A stretch of 64,000 nt of DNA from JAGVWJ01 sp964588555 (GTDB lineage: Archaea; Micrarchaeota; Micrarchaeia; Anstonellales; Bilamarchaeaceae). Location of the stretch: positions 27,116 through 91,115 of the forward strand of contig CAZPPT010000006.1 of assembly GCA_964588555.1 (NCBI GenBank). The letters are read 5' to 3'. Made by a program: the position numbers and the translations under genes. Under the pieces are notes generated by a model that worked only from the letters and a program-made list of their open reading frames with translations, did no database searches and was not told where the DNA came from. Below, one piece after another: positions 34,295 to 43,579 of the stretch (positions are counted from its first letter, which is position 1; every line of letters starts with the position of its first letter).

Positions 34295-36298
34295 ATGAAT
34301 TATAGGATTGTATTGATCGTGGCTCTTCTTTTTGCCTTTGCGGGCATAAGTTTTGCCGGTGAGTTTACGAACTCCACGAATAGGTATGTAAATATCACCT
34401 GTAAGGGTGAAGGAACCGCCTATGCATATAACCTTAGTGGCATTGACCCATCCGCTGTTTCGGGCAACGGGACAAGCTACTTCGTGCTTGCGGGTAACGC
34501 AACACGCGGTGAAGCGGTGAACCAGACCAACACGGGCGCATGCGTTGATATTTCAGCAAGCAACGTTGTGCTTGACCTTAACGGGACGACGATCGTTCTT
34601 TCCGGCCAGGTATCCGGTGCGCCAATTATTGGTATAAATATAACCAACGGGACGTCAAACGTTACTATCGTAAACGGCATCATTAACGTGAGTACGACCG
34701 GGGTGACAGAAGCGACTGCAAATTACGTCGGCATTCTGATTAACGGCTCAACAAACATTACGATACGAAACGTAACTATAAACCCGATGTCCTCAGTGGA
34801 TGTGCCGGTGACCACGAGCGTGGGTATAAACATAACCACGAGCACAGCGACAACTTCAGGAACCGGTGGCGGATTAAGCGCATATGGTACGGTCAACCTT
34901 ACAAGACTTAACATTTCGAACGCCACCACTGCAGGTATCGTTATAGAGAATTACAGCAATGTTGACATCACCGACGCCTGGTTTGCATCAGGCATTGGTA
35001 CGTGGCTTAGTACTGCGCCACTTATCATGGCGTCCTGGCAAAACGCTACTGCAGAAACAAACGTTGCAACTGCCATGTTCAACATGAGTACGAACGTGAC
35101 GCTTGATTTCTACGGAAACCTCAGTGCATACTTGCAGACCTCGCGTCCAATCAGCACCGGACCAAGCGGCACTGCAGTCGGTTCAAGCAGGTCGTACCTG
35201 ACAATTGACAAGATGGTTAACCTGACTGGGTCTACTGGCGTAACGGTTGCAAACGTAACGCTGTGGTTTAGTTCAAGCGACATCAGCCCCTATAGCAGCG
35301 GGGATATCACCATACACAAAACAAGCGACAGCGTGTCATGGGACGGCCCGCATGCAAGCACCCTTGACTTGATCGGCAGCGGTTCAATTACTGCGACAAA
35401 CGCAAACACATTCGGTGCGTTTGCTCTGTTTGGGTACACTGTCCCAGGCCAGTCGAGCGGTTCAACAAACACGCCAAGCTCATCAAAGAGCTACGTTGCA
35501 ACGCCTGATGTCGAGTACTCCTGTACTGACAACAGCCTGAAGGTAAAAACAACAAGTTCAGTACAAGGGGCAACAGTGACCATGCTGTATTATTGCAGTC
35601 CTGGATGCGGTTCATGTAATGCGCCAAACCAGGGTTCATATGCCGCAACTGTTGATTCCGACGGCGTCGCAACCTTTGATTACAAGGGTCAGGGCGAATA
35701 TCAGTTTGATATAAGTGGCCTAAGTTCAGACAGCGACTATCGTTCAACCGTTTGGTATGATGCGAGCTGGTCCTGCTACAAGCCAGACGAGGCATGTCAG
35801 GTAAGCGAGCCTGAACCTGAGCCGGCCGTAGCCGAGGAACCGGTTGCTTCAGAGGAGTTGCCACCAGTACCACCAGAAAACCAGGAAGAAGTAGTACAGC
35901 CGCATGAAGAAGTGCCTGCTTCGGAACCTTCTTCTGATGCAGAAATGCAAACGGCATTAAAGGCAATATCTGACGCAGACGGAGCAATTAAGGCTGCACA
36001 AAACGAGAATAAGGACGTAGGTGCGGCACGAAAGAAGCTTGAAGATGCAAGCGCTGCACTTAACAGCAAGGACTACGCACAGGCGTCACGCCTTGCAAAT
36101 GAGGCAGTGTCCCTTGCAAAATCAGCAAAGGTTGCTGCGGCACAAGCGGCAGAGCCTGAGGCAATGGAGGAAAAACCGCCAGCCGAAGCGCCACAACAGG
36201 GCGGTCTTGACGGCGGCCTTATTGTCGGAGTCATCGTGCTCCTCTTAATCGTTGGGGCAGGGTACTTCTGGATGTCAGGCAAAAAGAAGGGGAAATAA
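34295..36298 (+). CDS. Large surface glycoprotein-like protein with signal peptide and C-terminal TM
   Basis: 667 residues: signal peptide (MNYRIVLIVALLFAFAGISF), then ~380 residues dense in N-x-S/T sequons with alternating short strands (NVTIVNGIINVS, NITIRNVTIN) that suggest a right-handed beta-helix like NosD/pectate lyase folds. A Cys-containing Ig-like segment (~385-500), an acidic Pro-rich linker, an Ala-rich helical stalk (DADGAIKAAQNENKD) and a final membrane helix (GGLIVGVIVLLLIVGAGYFW) with Lys tail follow. Probably anchored outside the cell as an S-layer-like or adhesive protein. Confidence 0.7.
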   Translation: MNYRIVLIVALLFAFAGISFAGEFTNSTNRYVNITCKGEGTAYAYNLSGIDPSAVSGNGTSYFVLAGNATRGEAVNQTNTGACVDISASNVVLDLNGTTIVLSGQVSGAPIIGINITNGTSNVTIVNGIINVSTTGVTEATANYVGILINGSTNITIRNVTINPMSSVDVPVTTSVGINITTSTATTSGTGGGLSAYGTVNLTRLNISNATTAGIVIENYSNVDITDAWFASGIGTWLSTAPLIMASWQNATAETNVATAMFNMSTNVTLDFYGNLSAYLQTSRPISTGPSGTAVGSSRSYLTIDKMVNLTGSTGVTVANVTLWFSSSDISPYSSGDITIHKTSDSVSWDGPHASTLDLIGSGSITATNANTFGAFALFGYTVPGQSSGSTNTPSSSKSYVATPDVEYSCTDNSLKVKTTSSVQGATVTMLYYCSPGCGSCNAPNQGSYAATVDSDGVATFDYKGQGEYQFDISGLSSDSDYRSTVWYDASWSCYKPDEACQVSEPEPEPAVAEEPVASEELPPVPPENQEEVVQPHEEVPASEPSSDAEMQTALKAISDADGAIKAAQNENKDVGAARKKLEDASAALNSKDYAQASRLANEAVSLAKSAKVAAAQAAEPEAMEEKPPAEAPQQGGLDGGLIVGVIVLLLIVGAGYFWMSGKKKGK

Positions 36299-36336
36299 CT
36301 TTCCCTCTTTTTCTTCTTTTTATTTTTTCTTTTTAG
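36299..36336 (+). terminator. T-rich terminator
   Basis: CTTTTTCTTCTTTTTATTTTTTC follows the surface-protein stop codon. Confidence 0.5.
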
Positions 36337-36392
36337 GTTTTTAGCATATGTGTAGCACATCGCCTTTAAAAACTTCTATAAATTATTTATAT

Positions 36393-37034
36393 ATGCGGGC
36401 AGCAGTTTTGTGGAGTGGGGGCAAGGACTCATATCTTGCCTTATGGTATGGTAAGAAAGAATACAATGTCTTACTTCTTGTAACCTTTGTGCCCAAAAAC
36501 CCTTCGTTTAAGGCACACCCGTTGAAACTATTGGAACTGCAGGCAGCCTCGCTTCGGATCCCGCTTATTCAATTGCAAATAGATGAACCATTTCAAAGCG
36601 GGTATGTCCAGGCAATAAAAAAATTGAAGGCGGATTTTGATATCGATGTGCTGATTACCGGGGATATAGCCCCTGTCGATCAGATGGTAAATTGGATAGA
36701 TGAATGTGCAAGGGAAGCGTCGGTTTACGTGTATAAACCATTGTGGCAGAAAGATAGGTCTATTCTTTTGGACACGCTTATCGGACTTAATGCCACCGTA
36801 ATTTTTTCCATGGTAAGGGTACCCTACTTTGATGCGCAATGGGTAGGAAGGCGCATTACGAAGGAACTTGTTACCGAATTGGAAGCGATACGAAAACAAA
36901 ATGGGCTTGACCTCTGCGGAGAAAACGGCGAATACCACACGCTTGTTTTAAACGGCCCCCATTTTGCGTATCCGCTTGAACTCCGGAATATGGCGCATAG
37001 GACTGAAGGCGTTATGCATTATTTAATCGTATGA
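36393..37034 (+). CDS. dph6: Diphthine-ammonia ligase
   Basis: 213 residues. AVLWSGGKDSYLALW is the PP-loop ATP-binding motif; LITGDIAPVDQM and the C-terminal CGENGEYHTLVLNGP are family hallmarks of the Dph6/MJ0570 ATP-pyrophosphatase group. Catalyses the last step of diphthamide formation on aEF2. Start at 36393 rather than an upstream ATG, because a TATA-like AATTATTTATATA lies immediately before it. Confidence 0.87.
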   Translation: MRAAVLWSGGKDSYLALWYGKKEYNVLLLVTFVPKNPSFKAHPLKLLELQAASLRIPLIQLQIDEPFQSGYVQAIKKLKADFDIDVLITGDIAPVDQMVNWIDECAREASVYVYKPLWQKDRSILLDTLIGLNATVIFSMVRVPYFDAQWVGRRITKELVTELEAIRKQNGLDLCGENGEYHTLVLNGPHFAYPLELRNMAHRTEGVMHYLIV

Positions 37035-37114
37035 TGTTTTCCTTCAATAAATTTTACTGCCTGTCTATTTACCTTAATTGTGTATTTTTAAACACTTTTG
37101 TTTATATTAAGCTT

Positions 37115-37861
37115 ATGGCACGTCAGAACCTGATTAAGCGGGGCGTATACCTGGCAAGAAATGGAATATCTGCCACTCGTATTTCTCAGCGTGAATTAGA
37201 CACTTTTAAGGAAGCATTGGGGGGAACCCCCACAATTGACTTACTCGGCTTAGCAAAGGAATCTAACGCAGCTGGTACTCTTGGCGTGGTTTTGTGTAAT
37301 GGGATTACAACCAACTGTTCCATTACTGTATTTACTGTAGTGGACCTGGGTATGGCGCAACCGGGAAGGGCTGAAGAAGGACGACGGCATGGAATTGGGA
37401 TTTTTTTCCTAACGGACATATTTTGGGGATCCAGGAGTCCGTTTATTGGAAGTGCGATCGTGAACGCATTTCGCTCAAAAGAACATTATATCGATACAGA
37501 ACTTGTGTATGTGGCGCATATACGGTTTCAGCCAGACCTAAGAAACCTAGTTGGCGAAGTAAACGGGTTTTATAGGGCACTTAAGGAAGTGCGGAACACG
37601 CTTCGGTCAAACGGACATGCTTCCCTGATGGAAAGATTAATTAATTTGGATAGGGCAGAAAAGGCGATGCAGGGCATACGGCTACAAGATGAGGGATATC
37701 GTGATCTAGAAAAAATAGGGATTTATGGCCTTAAAGTTGCCGTTCTTCATGCAAATCTTGAAATCGACCGTGTTCGCACTGAAGTGTTGGGATCTGTGGG
37801 GGCTATTGGAAACATAAAAGATGCAATAGCTATTGTCGACGATAGGGAGATATGCGGCTAA
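37115..37861 (+). CDS. Hypothetical protein, 248 aa
   Basis: Begins MARQNLIKRGVYLARNGISA; a mixed alpha/beta first half (GTLGVVLCNGITTNCSITVF) and a helical second half (VNGFYRALKEVRNTLRSNGH). No family recognised, no signal peptide. The AT-rich leader (TATATTAAGCTT) supports the ATG at 37115. Its end overlaps the convergent HepT-like gene by 4 bases. Confidence 0.5.
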   Translation: MARQNLIKRGVYLARNGISATRISQRELDTFKEALGGTPTIDLLGLAKESNAAGTLGVVLCNGITTNCSITVFTVVDLGMAQPGRAEEGRRHGIGIFFLTDIFWGSRSPFIGSAIVNAFRSKEHYIDTELVYVAHIRFQPDLRNLVGEVNGFYRALKEVRNTLRSNGHASLMERLINLDRAEKAMQGIRLQDEGYRDLEKIGIYGLKVAVLHANLEIDRVRTEVLGSVGAIGNIKDAIAIVDDREICG

Positions 37862-38286
37862 TGGAGGATATTTTCCTCAACAAACGTCACGAATTCCTCA
37901 TAAAACGGGATAAACTCGCTTACCAGTATTTCGTATGCGGAATCGGTCTCTGCCTCGCCGTAGTTATATAATATGCGGTTTTTGAACCCGTATAACTCAA
38001 TCAATTGCGTTGCAAGTGCCGGTGGGAATGCGCCTTTTTGTTCAAGCGCCCGCACCATGGTCGAAAAATCCGCAATCGATGTCGAAGTTATCTCGTGTGT
38101 TTTGCACAGGAGCGCGACGATGTCCGTCGATGCGTCCGCGATCTTTTCGCAGAGCCGTTCAGCGGCATTGCGGTAGATGTGGTTTTTGCGGTACGCATCC
38201 GCATCATCGGGCAGGGATTCATGCAGCTGTACGAGGTAATCCAATATGAGATTGCATCTCTTTTCTATCTTTTCCTTGATTTCCAT
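37858..38286 (-). CDS. HepT-like (DUF86) protein with altered catalytic motif
   Basis: 142 residues, all helical; IEKRCNLILDYLVQLHESLP and YRNAAERLCEKIADASTDIV match the HEPN/DUF86 fold of HepT RNase toxins. The active-site motif, normally R-N-x-L-V-H-x-Y, reads FKNRILYNY here, so Arg is Lys and the catalytic His is Tyr while the final Tyr remains. It overlaps the MntA-like antitoxin gene by 22 bases. Confidence 0.72.
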   Translation of the reverse strand: MEIKEKIEKRCNLILDYLVQLHESLPDDADAYRKNHIYRNAAERLCEKIADASTDIVALLCKTHEITSTSIADFSTMVRALEQKGAFPPALATQLIELYGFKNRILYNYGEAETDSAYEILVSEFIPFYEEFVTFVEENILH

Positions 38287-38651
38287 TGTTCAATCCTCTC
38301 CCGTAACGTCTTTTGTGCGGTTTTATGGTGCGGCATAAAACGTCCGCATGCCTTTTGCCAGAACAGAAAATATTCAAGAAGGGCGGCATGATCCTTTACA
38401 TAGTGCGCATGGTTTTTACGGATCACCTCGTATTTGATGACCTCCGGGAGATCCTCAAAGAATTTCACGTCAATGCCGTCGTTTCGTGCAATCGTTCTCA
38501 AGACTTGTTCCTTGGCCTTTACGTCAATGCCTGGCGCAACGATACAGATGTCCGTATCTGAATACGCGTGGCTTGTTTTGTCAAGTGAGGAACCGTATTG
38601 GAGCACCGCAAGTATCTTGTCCTTGTACTGGTCAATCCCGCGTAAATCCAT
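38265..38651 (-). CDS. MntA-like nucleotidyltransferase antitoxin
   Basis: 128 residues. QYGSSLDKTSHAYSDTDICI is the GSx(10)DxD nucleotidyltransferase motif of MNT proteins, followed by DGIDVKFFEDLP (third acidic residue). MntA-type antitoxins inactivate HepT by adding AMP to the Tyr of its RNase motif. Start at 38651 (MDLRGIDQYKDK), divergent from purD. Confidence 0.78.
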   Translation of the reverse strand: MDLRGIDQYKDKILAVLQYGSSLDKTSHAYSDTDICIVAPGIDVKAKEQVLRTIARNDGIDVKFFEDLPEVIKYEVIRKNHAHYVKDHAALLEYFLFWQKACGRFMPHHKTAQKTLRERIEQWKSRKR

Positions 38652-38703
38652 GAAATAATAGAAAATAGAAATGTTTAATAAACTCCCCGGCGTTTTGATA
38701 CCT

Positions 38704-40026
38704 ATGCGCGTAATGGTAGTAGGCGATGATGCAGTAGCGCACGCATGCTTGGAACAGCTTGCAACCCATGCCGACGTCTCTGCGATAATGGAGCACCGTA
38801 ATCCGGGTATTGCCAACCTGACACGGCGCGCGTTCATATCCGATTTTTCAAATGTGGAAATGGTGGGTGCATGGGCGCTTAAGGAAGAAAGCGACCTCGT
38901 ATTTATCACAAGCGAACATGCAATACATTCCGGCCTTGCGGACGTACTTCTTGAAGGGGGGCTCTCCGTCGTTGCGCCGACATTGAGCGCGGCAATTATT
39001 GGGAACAACCGCCCCTATGCGCGTAACCTTATGCATACACATGGCCTTTATCCGCACTATTATGTGTGCAAGTCAATAAAGGAAGTAAAAAATGCAATGC
39101 GCGAATTTGGCTACTGTGTTCTTAAGTCAATCATTCGGACCGATTGGAGAGGGACCAAGTTTGAGGATCAGCGTGCAAAAGATGCGCTTGTTGAACGCGA
39201 TGCACGTGCATTGTTAAAACAGCACGGCTCAGTCATTATCGAGGAATATGTGGATGGTGAAGAGTTTACCCTCACTGCGGTTACTGACGGCAGGAGAGTT
39301 GCGATGCTTGCACCAGTACAGGTCGCAAAACACGCCCAAGAAGGCGATGTTGGCGCCAATACGGAAGGTATGGCAAGCTATTCAACTGGGAAAACCCTCC
39401 CCTTCCTTTCAGAACGCGAGCTTTTCAGGGCAAAATCCTGTCTTGAAAAGGCAATCACCGCATTACATAAGACGGGTGCGCCCTACCAAGGCATCATCCA
39501 GGGCAGGTTTATGATAAGCGCAAAGGCGCTTAAGCTTCTTGACCTTCGGGCAACGTTCGGCAATCCTGACGGCATCAATTGCATGCGCCTTCTCAAAAGT
39601 GATTTTGCAGTTATCCTCAAAAGCATTGCGGATGGCGCACTTATTGAACCTGCGATGCATGACCGTGCAAGCGTCGTTAAATACGCTGTCCCGCTTTGGT
39701 ACCCTGAAATGGGAAAACGGCGCAAAAGGCAAGAACTCTTCATCCATCAGCGCCTTCCAGGTCCCGCAAGGTATTATTTTGAGGACGTCGAAACAAAAGG
39801 CGAAAAACTTTTCCTTACTTCCAACCGTGCTGTTGCGGTATGTGCAACTGCGGATACGCTTGAAGCTGCAAACGGTTCTGCTGAAATTGCCCTTGGCGGT
39901 ATTATGGGGCCGGTAAGGTGGCGCACCGATGTTGGGACACAGCAATATGCGGACATGCATACAAAGCGTACAGAGGCGCTGCGAAGCTCATTTCGTTATA
40001 TGCAGCCCAAAATACGTTCTACGTGA
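38704..40026 (+). CDS. purD: Phosphoribosylamine-glycine ligase
   Basis: 440 residues of ATP-grasp fold, GAR synthetase of purine synthesis. N-domain VMVVGDDAVAHACLEQLA, then NRPYARNLMHTHGL, IIEEYVDGEEFTLTAVTDG, DVGANTEGMASYS and YQGIIQGRFMI. The C-domain is more divergent, with NPDGINCMRLLKSDF in place of the usual DPE-rich motif. The N-terminal glycine motif is also atypical (GDDAVA), so this could be an archaeal variant. A TATA-like GTTTAATAAAC lies ~27 bases upstream. The end overlaps convergent ribK. Confidence 0.82.
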   Translation: MRVMVVGDDAVAHACLEQLATHADVSAIMEHRNPGIANLTRRAFISDFSNVEMVGAWALKEESDLVFITSEHAIHSGLADVLLEGGLSVVAPTLSAAIIGNNRPYARNLMHTHGLYPHYYVCKSIKEVKNAMREFGYCVLKSIIRTDWRGTKFEDQRAKDALVERDARALLKQHGSVIIEEYVDGEEFTLTAVTDGRRVAMLAPVQVAKHAQEGDVGANTEGMASYSTGKTLPFLSERELFRAKSCLEKAITALHKTGAPYQGIIQGRFMISAKALKLLDLRATFGNPDGINCMRLLKSDFAVILKSIADGALIEPAMHDRASVVKYAVPLWYPEMGKRRKRQELFIHQRLPGPARYYFEDVETKGEKLFLTSNRAVAVCATADTLEAANGSAEIALGGIMGPVRWRTDVGTQQYADMHTKRTEALRSSFRYMQPKIRST

Positions 40027-40648
40027 TCTCTATACGGACTGCGTCTCCTTCTTTTTTACCAAGTTTCTTTCTTAGTGAAACTGGTGCTATGATCTCAAGT
40101 ATGTCCATTCCATGGTGGGTTCGCTCAGGTATGATGACTGCCCCCCTAACGGAATCAACGGTACATGGGTATGCAAAAACTGCGCCAAATGTGCGGTTCT
40201 TTTCTTTCCATCCGTCAATGACAATTGAGGTTGATGCGGCAAGGCGTTTTCGCATATCAATACTTGGTGCATCGAGCCTCACGTTAAGCGTGCCTAAGAA
40301 CGGGTCAAACCCAAGCTTTTCATTGAACTGGCTTTTGAACCCTTCGAGCGCGACATAATATTTGCCTTCGCCAAGCCCGTCTATGATCTTGCCCGTAAGG
40401 CGAAGCGTGCTTCCGGAAAGGCAGTGCTCAATTGCCTGTGCAAGTTCCTTAAGTTCATTAATTCCCTGCGGGGTGAGGAGAACGGTGTTTTTTTCCCGTT
40501 TTATCTTGCCTTCGTTTTCCAGGATGATAAGCAGGCGCGACGCGTTCTGCTGTGACATCGAGAGCGCTTCCCCCATCTCCCGCGTTGATATTGTGACGGG
40601 TCCCGTGTGCGCCCCTTTTTTAAGAAGAAATAAAAGAATCGTGTTCAT
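40019..40648 (-). CDS. ribK: CTP-dependent riboflavin kinase with N-terminal HTH
   Basis: 209 residues. Residues 1-75 are a MarR-like winged helix (REMGEALSMSQQNASRLLII). Residues ~80-209 are the DUF120 kinase: GLGEGKYYVALEGF, PFLGTLNVRLD, GWKEKNRTFGAVFAYPC and ERTHHGMDILEIIAPVSLR. It makes FMN using CTP. Archaeal HTH-RibK fusions (RbkR) also act as regulators of riboflavin genes; no such target is seen here. Confidence 0.92.
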   Translation of the reverse strand: MNTILLFLLKKGAHTGPVTISTREMGEALSMSQQNASRLLIILENEGKIKREKNTVLLTPQGINELKELAQAIEHCLSGSTLRLTGKIIDGLGEGKYYVALEGFKSQFNEKLGFDPFLGTLNVRLDAPSIDMRKRLAASTSIVIDGWKEKNRTFGAVFAYPCTVDSVRGAVIIPERTHHGMDILEIIAPVSLRKKLGKKEGDAVRIEIT

Positions 40649-40654
40649 GGCATC

Positions 40655-41197
40655 CTAGTCGAAGGTGATTACGATCTGGTCTCCATCGCGCATGAAATAT
40701 CTGTCAAAATCCGCGTTTGGCATTCCATTTACGGTCATTTTCACGGTACCATCCGGACCGTTGCACTTGTCAAGTATGCATGTGCTGTTGAATTGTTTCC
40801 CCCATATCTTAAAAAAATAGCCAAGCGTAAGGACCGACGGTTTTGCCTTTGGCGAGGATTCAAGGTGGAGCTTCGTGCCATCTTCGTTATACTCCCCGCC
40901 ATCGCCTGTTTCAACATGGGTGTGTATTGGTGAGATGCCCATCGCACCGGTGAGGTGGCGATCCAGTATGTTTCCGGAGCTGATGCCAAGGTCGTTGGGG
41001 ATGGGTTCTTCCTCGCCATTAATAAGTATCTTCAATCGCGTATGCCAATGTATTGCGCCTTGAGGCACTACGTACCCCGGAGGGGGTTGTGGGGCATTCG
41101 GGTCTTCAGCCGTGCCGCCAGGTACGCTAAGAAAGTAAAAAATGCCGATGATGAGGACTGCGAGTCCCCCATATACAATAAGGTTACGGTTATGCAT
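40655..41197 (-). CDS. Membrane-anchored protein with His-rich extracellular domain, 180 aa
   Basis: An N-terminal membrane helix (NLIVYGGLAVLIIGIFYFL) is followed by a Pro linker and a domain with AIHWHTRLKILINGEEEPIP, then SPIHTHVE and LHLESSP. The repeated His motifs (HWH, HTH, HLE) resemble an exported metal-binding domain known from many archaea and bacteria, but I cannot name its function. Start at 41197 agrees with the TATA element shared with the divergent methyltransferase gene. Confidence 0.6.
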   Translation of the reverse strand: MHNRNLIVYGGLAVLIIGIFYFLSVPGGTAEDPNAPQPPPGYVVPQGAIHWHTRLKILINGEEEPIPNDLGISSGNILDRHLTGAMGISPIHTHVETGDGGEYNEDGTKLHLESSPKAKPSVLTLGYFFKIWGKQFNSTCILDKCNGPDGTVKMTVNGMPNADFDRYFMRDGDQIVITFD

Positions 41198-41215
41198 ACC
41201 ATGTGTAGGCTCGTT

Positions 41216-41230
41216 TTTATTTAAAAATGT
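41216..41230. promoter_or_regulatory. Shared bidirectional TATA element
   Basis: TTTTATTTAAAAATG lies ~20 bases from both the minus-strand ATG at 41197 and the plus-strand ATG at 41249. Being nearly palindromic, it could serve both leaderless genes. Confidence 0.45.
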
Positions 41231-41248
41231 AATCCCCATTGTCTTAAC

Positions 41249-41863
41249 ATGCATTCGTTTAAGTATGACCGCCTCTCAATCGCCGTATTTGACGAAGTCT
41301 ATGAACCGGCTGAGGACAGCTTTCTTTTGGCAAATGCAGCAAAACGAATCCGGGGGGATGTGCTTGAGCTTGGGTGCGGCACAGGCATCGTTTCACTTAC
41401 TGCTGCGCGTGCACATAAAAATAACCGCGTTATCGCAATCGACATACATAATGAAGCGGTCAAAAATACCGCGTACAATGCGCGAATTAATAAACTAAAT
41501 AACCTAACAAGCGCAAAAAGCGACCTCTTCTCATCAAGGCTCATCCGTGGCAAACGCTTTGATTACATCCTGTTTAACCCGCCATACTTGCCAACGGTCC
41601 CTGATGAACGCCTTACGGGTGCCATTAACCACGCCTATGACGGCGGCCCCGACGGGAGGCGCGTACTTGACCGTTTCCTTGCACGTTTCGCACAATATCT
41701 TAAAAAGAACGGCACCGTGCTTTTGGTGCATTCTTCGCTTCAGGGTATTGATAAAACCAGCCACATTCTCAAATCCCAAGGTTTTCGCATGCGCATGCGA
41801 AAGCGTATTTCATTCTTTTTTGAGGAGTTATATCTGCTATCCATCGTCGAAAGCAGGCAGTAA
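41249..41863 (+). CDS. HemK2/Mtq2-type protein-glutamine methyltransferase
   Basis: 204 residues. VYEPAEDSFLLANA, the SAM motif VLELGCGTGIVSL, and the N-P-P-Y substrate motif in DYILFNPPYLPTVPDE. This is the archaeal/eukaryotic Mtq2 branch, which methylates the GGQ glutamine of release factor aRF1. A small-molecule or lysine substrate cannot be excluded. Confidence 0.83.
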   Translation: MHSFKYDRLSIAVFDEVYEPAEDSFLLANAAKRIRGDVLELGCGTGIVSLTAARAHKNNRVIAIDIHNEAVKNTAYNARINKLNNLTSAKSDLFSSRLIRGKRFDYILFNPPYLPTVPDERLTGAINHAYDGGPDGRRVLDRFLARFAQYLKKNGTVLLVHSSLQGIDKTSHILKSQGFRMRMRKRISFFFEELYLLSIVESRQ

Positions 41864-41928
41864 GGTTTTTAAACGTTCTCTTTGAAATACCCTCACGTGC
41901 CTCGGCACGAAAATGGAGGATGAAAAAA

Positions 41929-42618
41929 ATGGGTGTTGAAGATCTTGGTGGAATAATAGTCCAATCAATTAATGAAAGCTTCATAAAAATGGTAAACGAC
42001 ACTGCGGCACTCCTGCCGGGCTTGGTCACGCTGGTGTTACTCTTCATACTTGGTTACATATTGGGGACGCTCCTAAAGGCGTTTGTAAAGCAGTTCCTCA
42101 ACAGCATCAAGTTTGAAAAGTACCTCAAGGCACACGGCCTTGAAGACTCGCTTGGAAAGGTTGAGTTGACCGAAGTGATTGCACAGATTTTCAAGTACTA
42201 CCTGTGGCTTCTTGTATTGCAGATAGCACTTACGCAGCTTGGGCCGGGCTTGAGCGCACTCACCGACTTTATCCGGGAGATGATCTTCATTGCACCGGTA
42301 GTCCTCGGTTCAGTTGCGCTTGTTGTCGTGGCTGCAATCTTTGGCGAATGGGTACGCGAGAAAATCGTGGAAGTTGGTAAGGAGCCATACCTTAAAACGC
42401 TTGGGAAGTTGTTCAAATATTTCATCATCTTCCTTGCAATTATCGTAGGCCTTGACACACTTAACTTCCAAACCGCAATCATCAAGATGGTCATCATGGC
42501 CGTGCTTGTCGCAGTGGCGGTCGGGTTTGGTTTGGCAGTCGGGATTGCGTTTGGGCTTGCAGGGCAGGATACGGCAAAGGACCTTATCAAGTCTGCGAGG
42601 AACACGTTCCACATCTAA
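41929..42618 (+). CDS. Small MscS-like/conserved-TM-helix membrane protein
   Basis: 229 residues with four hydrophobic helices. LVTLVLLFILGYILGTLLKA is the 'conserved TM helix' motif, and the C-terminal VAVAVGFGLAVGIAFGLAGQ, ending DTAKDLI, resembles the Gly/Ala-rich pore helix of MscS. The soluble beta domain of full MscS is missing. GGAGG abuts an ATG at 41920, so the ATG at 41929, with better spacing, is preferred. Confidence 0.65.
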   Translation: MGVEDLGGIIVQSINESFIKMVNDTAALLPGLVTLVLLFILGYILGTLLKAFVKQFLNSIKFEKYLKAHGLEDSLGKVELTEVIAQIFKYYLWLLVLQIALTQLGPGLSALTDFIREMIFIAPVVLGSVALVVVAAIFGEWVREKIVEVGKEPYLKTLGKLFKYFIIFLAIIVGLDTLNFQTAIIKMVIMAVLVAVAVGFGLAVGIAFGLAGQDTAKDLIKSARNTFHI

Positions 42619-42656
42619 ATTTTTCTTTTTTTATTTTCTTTTTATTTTTCTTTCGA
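42619..42656 (+). terminator. T-rich terminator
   Basis: The stop codon is followed by repeated T runs (TTTTTCTTTTTTTATTTTC and more). Confidence 0.5.
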
Positions 42657-42709
42657 GATCGTTTGAAAGCAAGTAACTTATTTTAAATTGTTGTAATAAT
42701 GATTATCGC

Positions 42710-43492
42710 ATGACACAAAACGCAGTTCATCTTGAGCTTAAGCGCATGGTTGTTGAACGAGGAAAATATGCGCATTCAATGCAAGGAAAAGTCCCTGTAG
42801 AATTAAAAGGCGCAAAGGATACGGTAACAGGCGTCGATAAAGAAAATGGTGCGGCAATCCGGGACGCGCTTAGAAAGATCGATCCGACGCTTAGTTTTCT
42901 TGATGAAGAAGCGGGCACCTTAAGCGGAACGGGGCATGTCCTTATTATCACTGACCCGCTTGACGCAACGACCAATTTTACGCTCGGAAGATATGAGTAT
43001 GCGGTTATGGGTGCTGCGCTTGAAAATAACGAGGTTGTCTATGCAGTCATCACAGTACCTGCACATGGCGAGGTCTTCACTGCGGAAAAAGGAAAGGGTG
43101 CATTTCTTAACGACAAGCCGATCCGTGTGCGGGAGCCTGCATCGCTTGCTGAAGCGGTTATCAGCTGCAACCGAAGTAATTACCCAAATGATCAGGCAAT
43201 CGAATTTGGATTAGGCATCCTACGGATACTTGCAAAAAATGCCCGCTCGTGGAGGAATTTCGGTACTGCCGGTTACGAATATGCAGATGTTGCATGCGGC
43301 CGCCTTGACGGCATTATCACGCCAATTGCGGAAAGTGTGCATGTTGCGGGATACCTTATTATGGAAGAAGCAGGGGCACGAGTAACTGATGAGGTTGGGA
43401 ACCGATCAACACTTACATCCAAAATGATTGTTGCCGCGCACCCGAATATTCACGACGAGCTCCTTAAGATTGTACAGAGCATATGCCAATGA
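42710..43492 (+). CDS. Inositol monophosphatase/FBPase-family phosphatase
   Basis: 260 residues. DEEAGTL gives the first metal-binding Glu; ITDPLDATTNF is the family motif with Ala instead of Gly; GTAGYEYADVACGRLDG matches the usual 'GSAALDLAYVAAGRLDG'. The last motif, normally W-D-x-A-A-G, is SVHVAGYLIMEEAG, so the third metal Asp is His. In archaea these enzymes dephosphorylate inositol-1-P or fructose-1,6-bisphosphate. The change could alter metal use. Confidence 0.8.
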   Translation: MTQNAVHLELKRMVVERGKYAHSMQGKVPVELKGAKDTVTGVDKENGAAIRDALRKIDPTLSFLDEEAGTLSGTGHVLIITDPLDATTNFTLGRYEYAVMGAALENNEVVYAVITVPAHGEVFTAEKGKGAFLNDKPIRVREPASLAEAVISCNRSNYPNDQAIEFGLGILRILAKNARSWRNFGTAGYEYADVACGRLDGIITPIAESVHVAGYLIMEEAGARVTDEVGNRSTLTSKMIVAAHPNIHDELLKIVQSICQ

Positions 43493-43579
43493 ACGTACGC
43501 CTCTAATTTCTTGTAAGCTCAAGCGGCCCTGCGCCGTAGAAAATATAGCTTTATAACCGTTTCAAGCACTAATATATTC

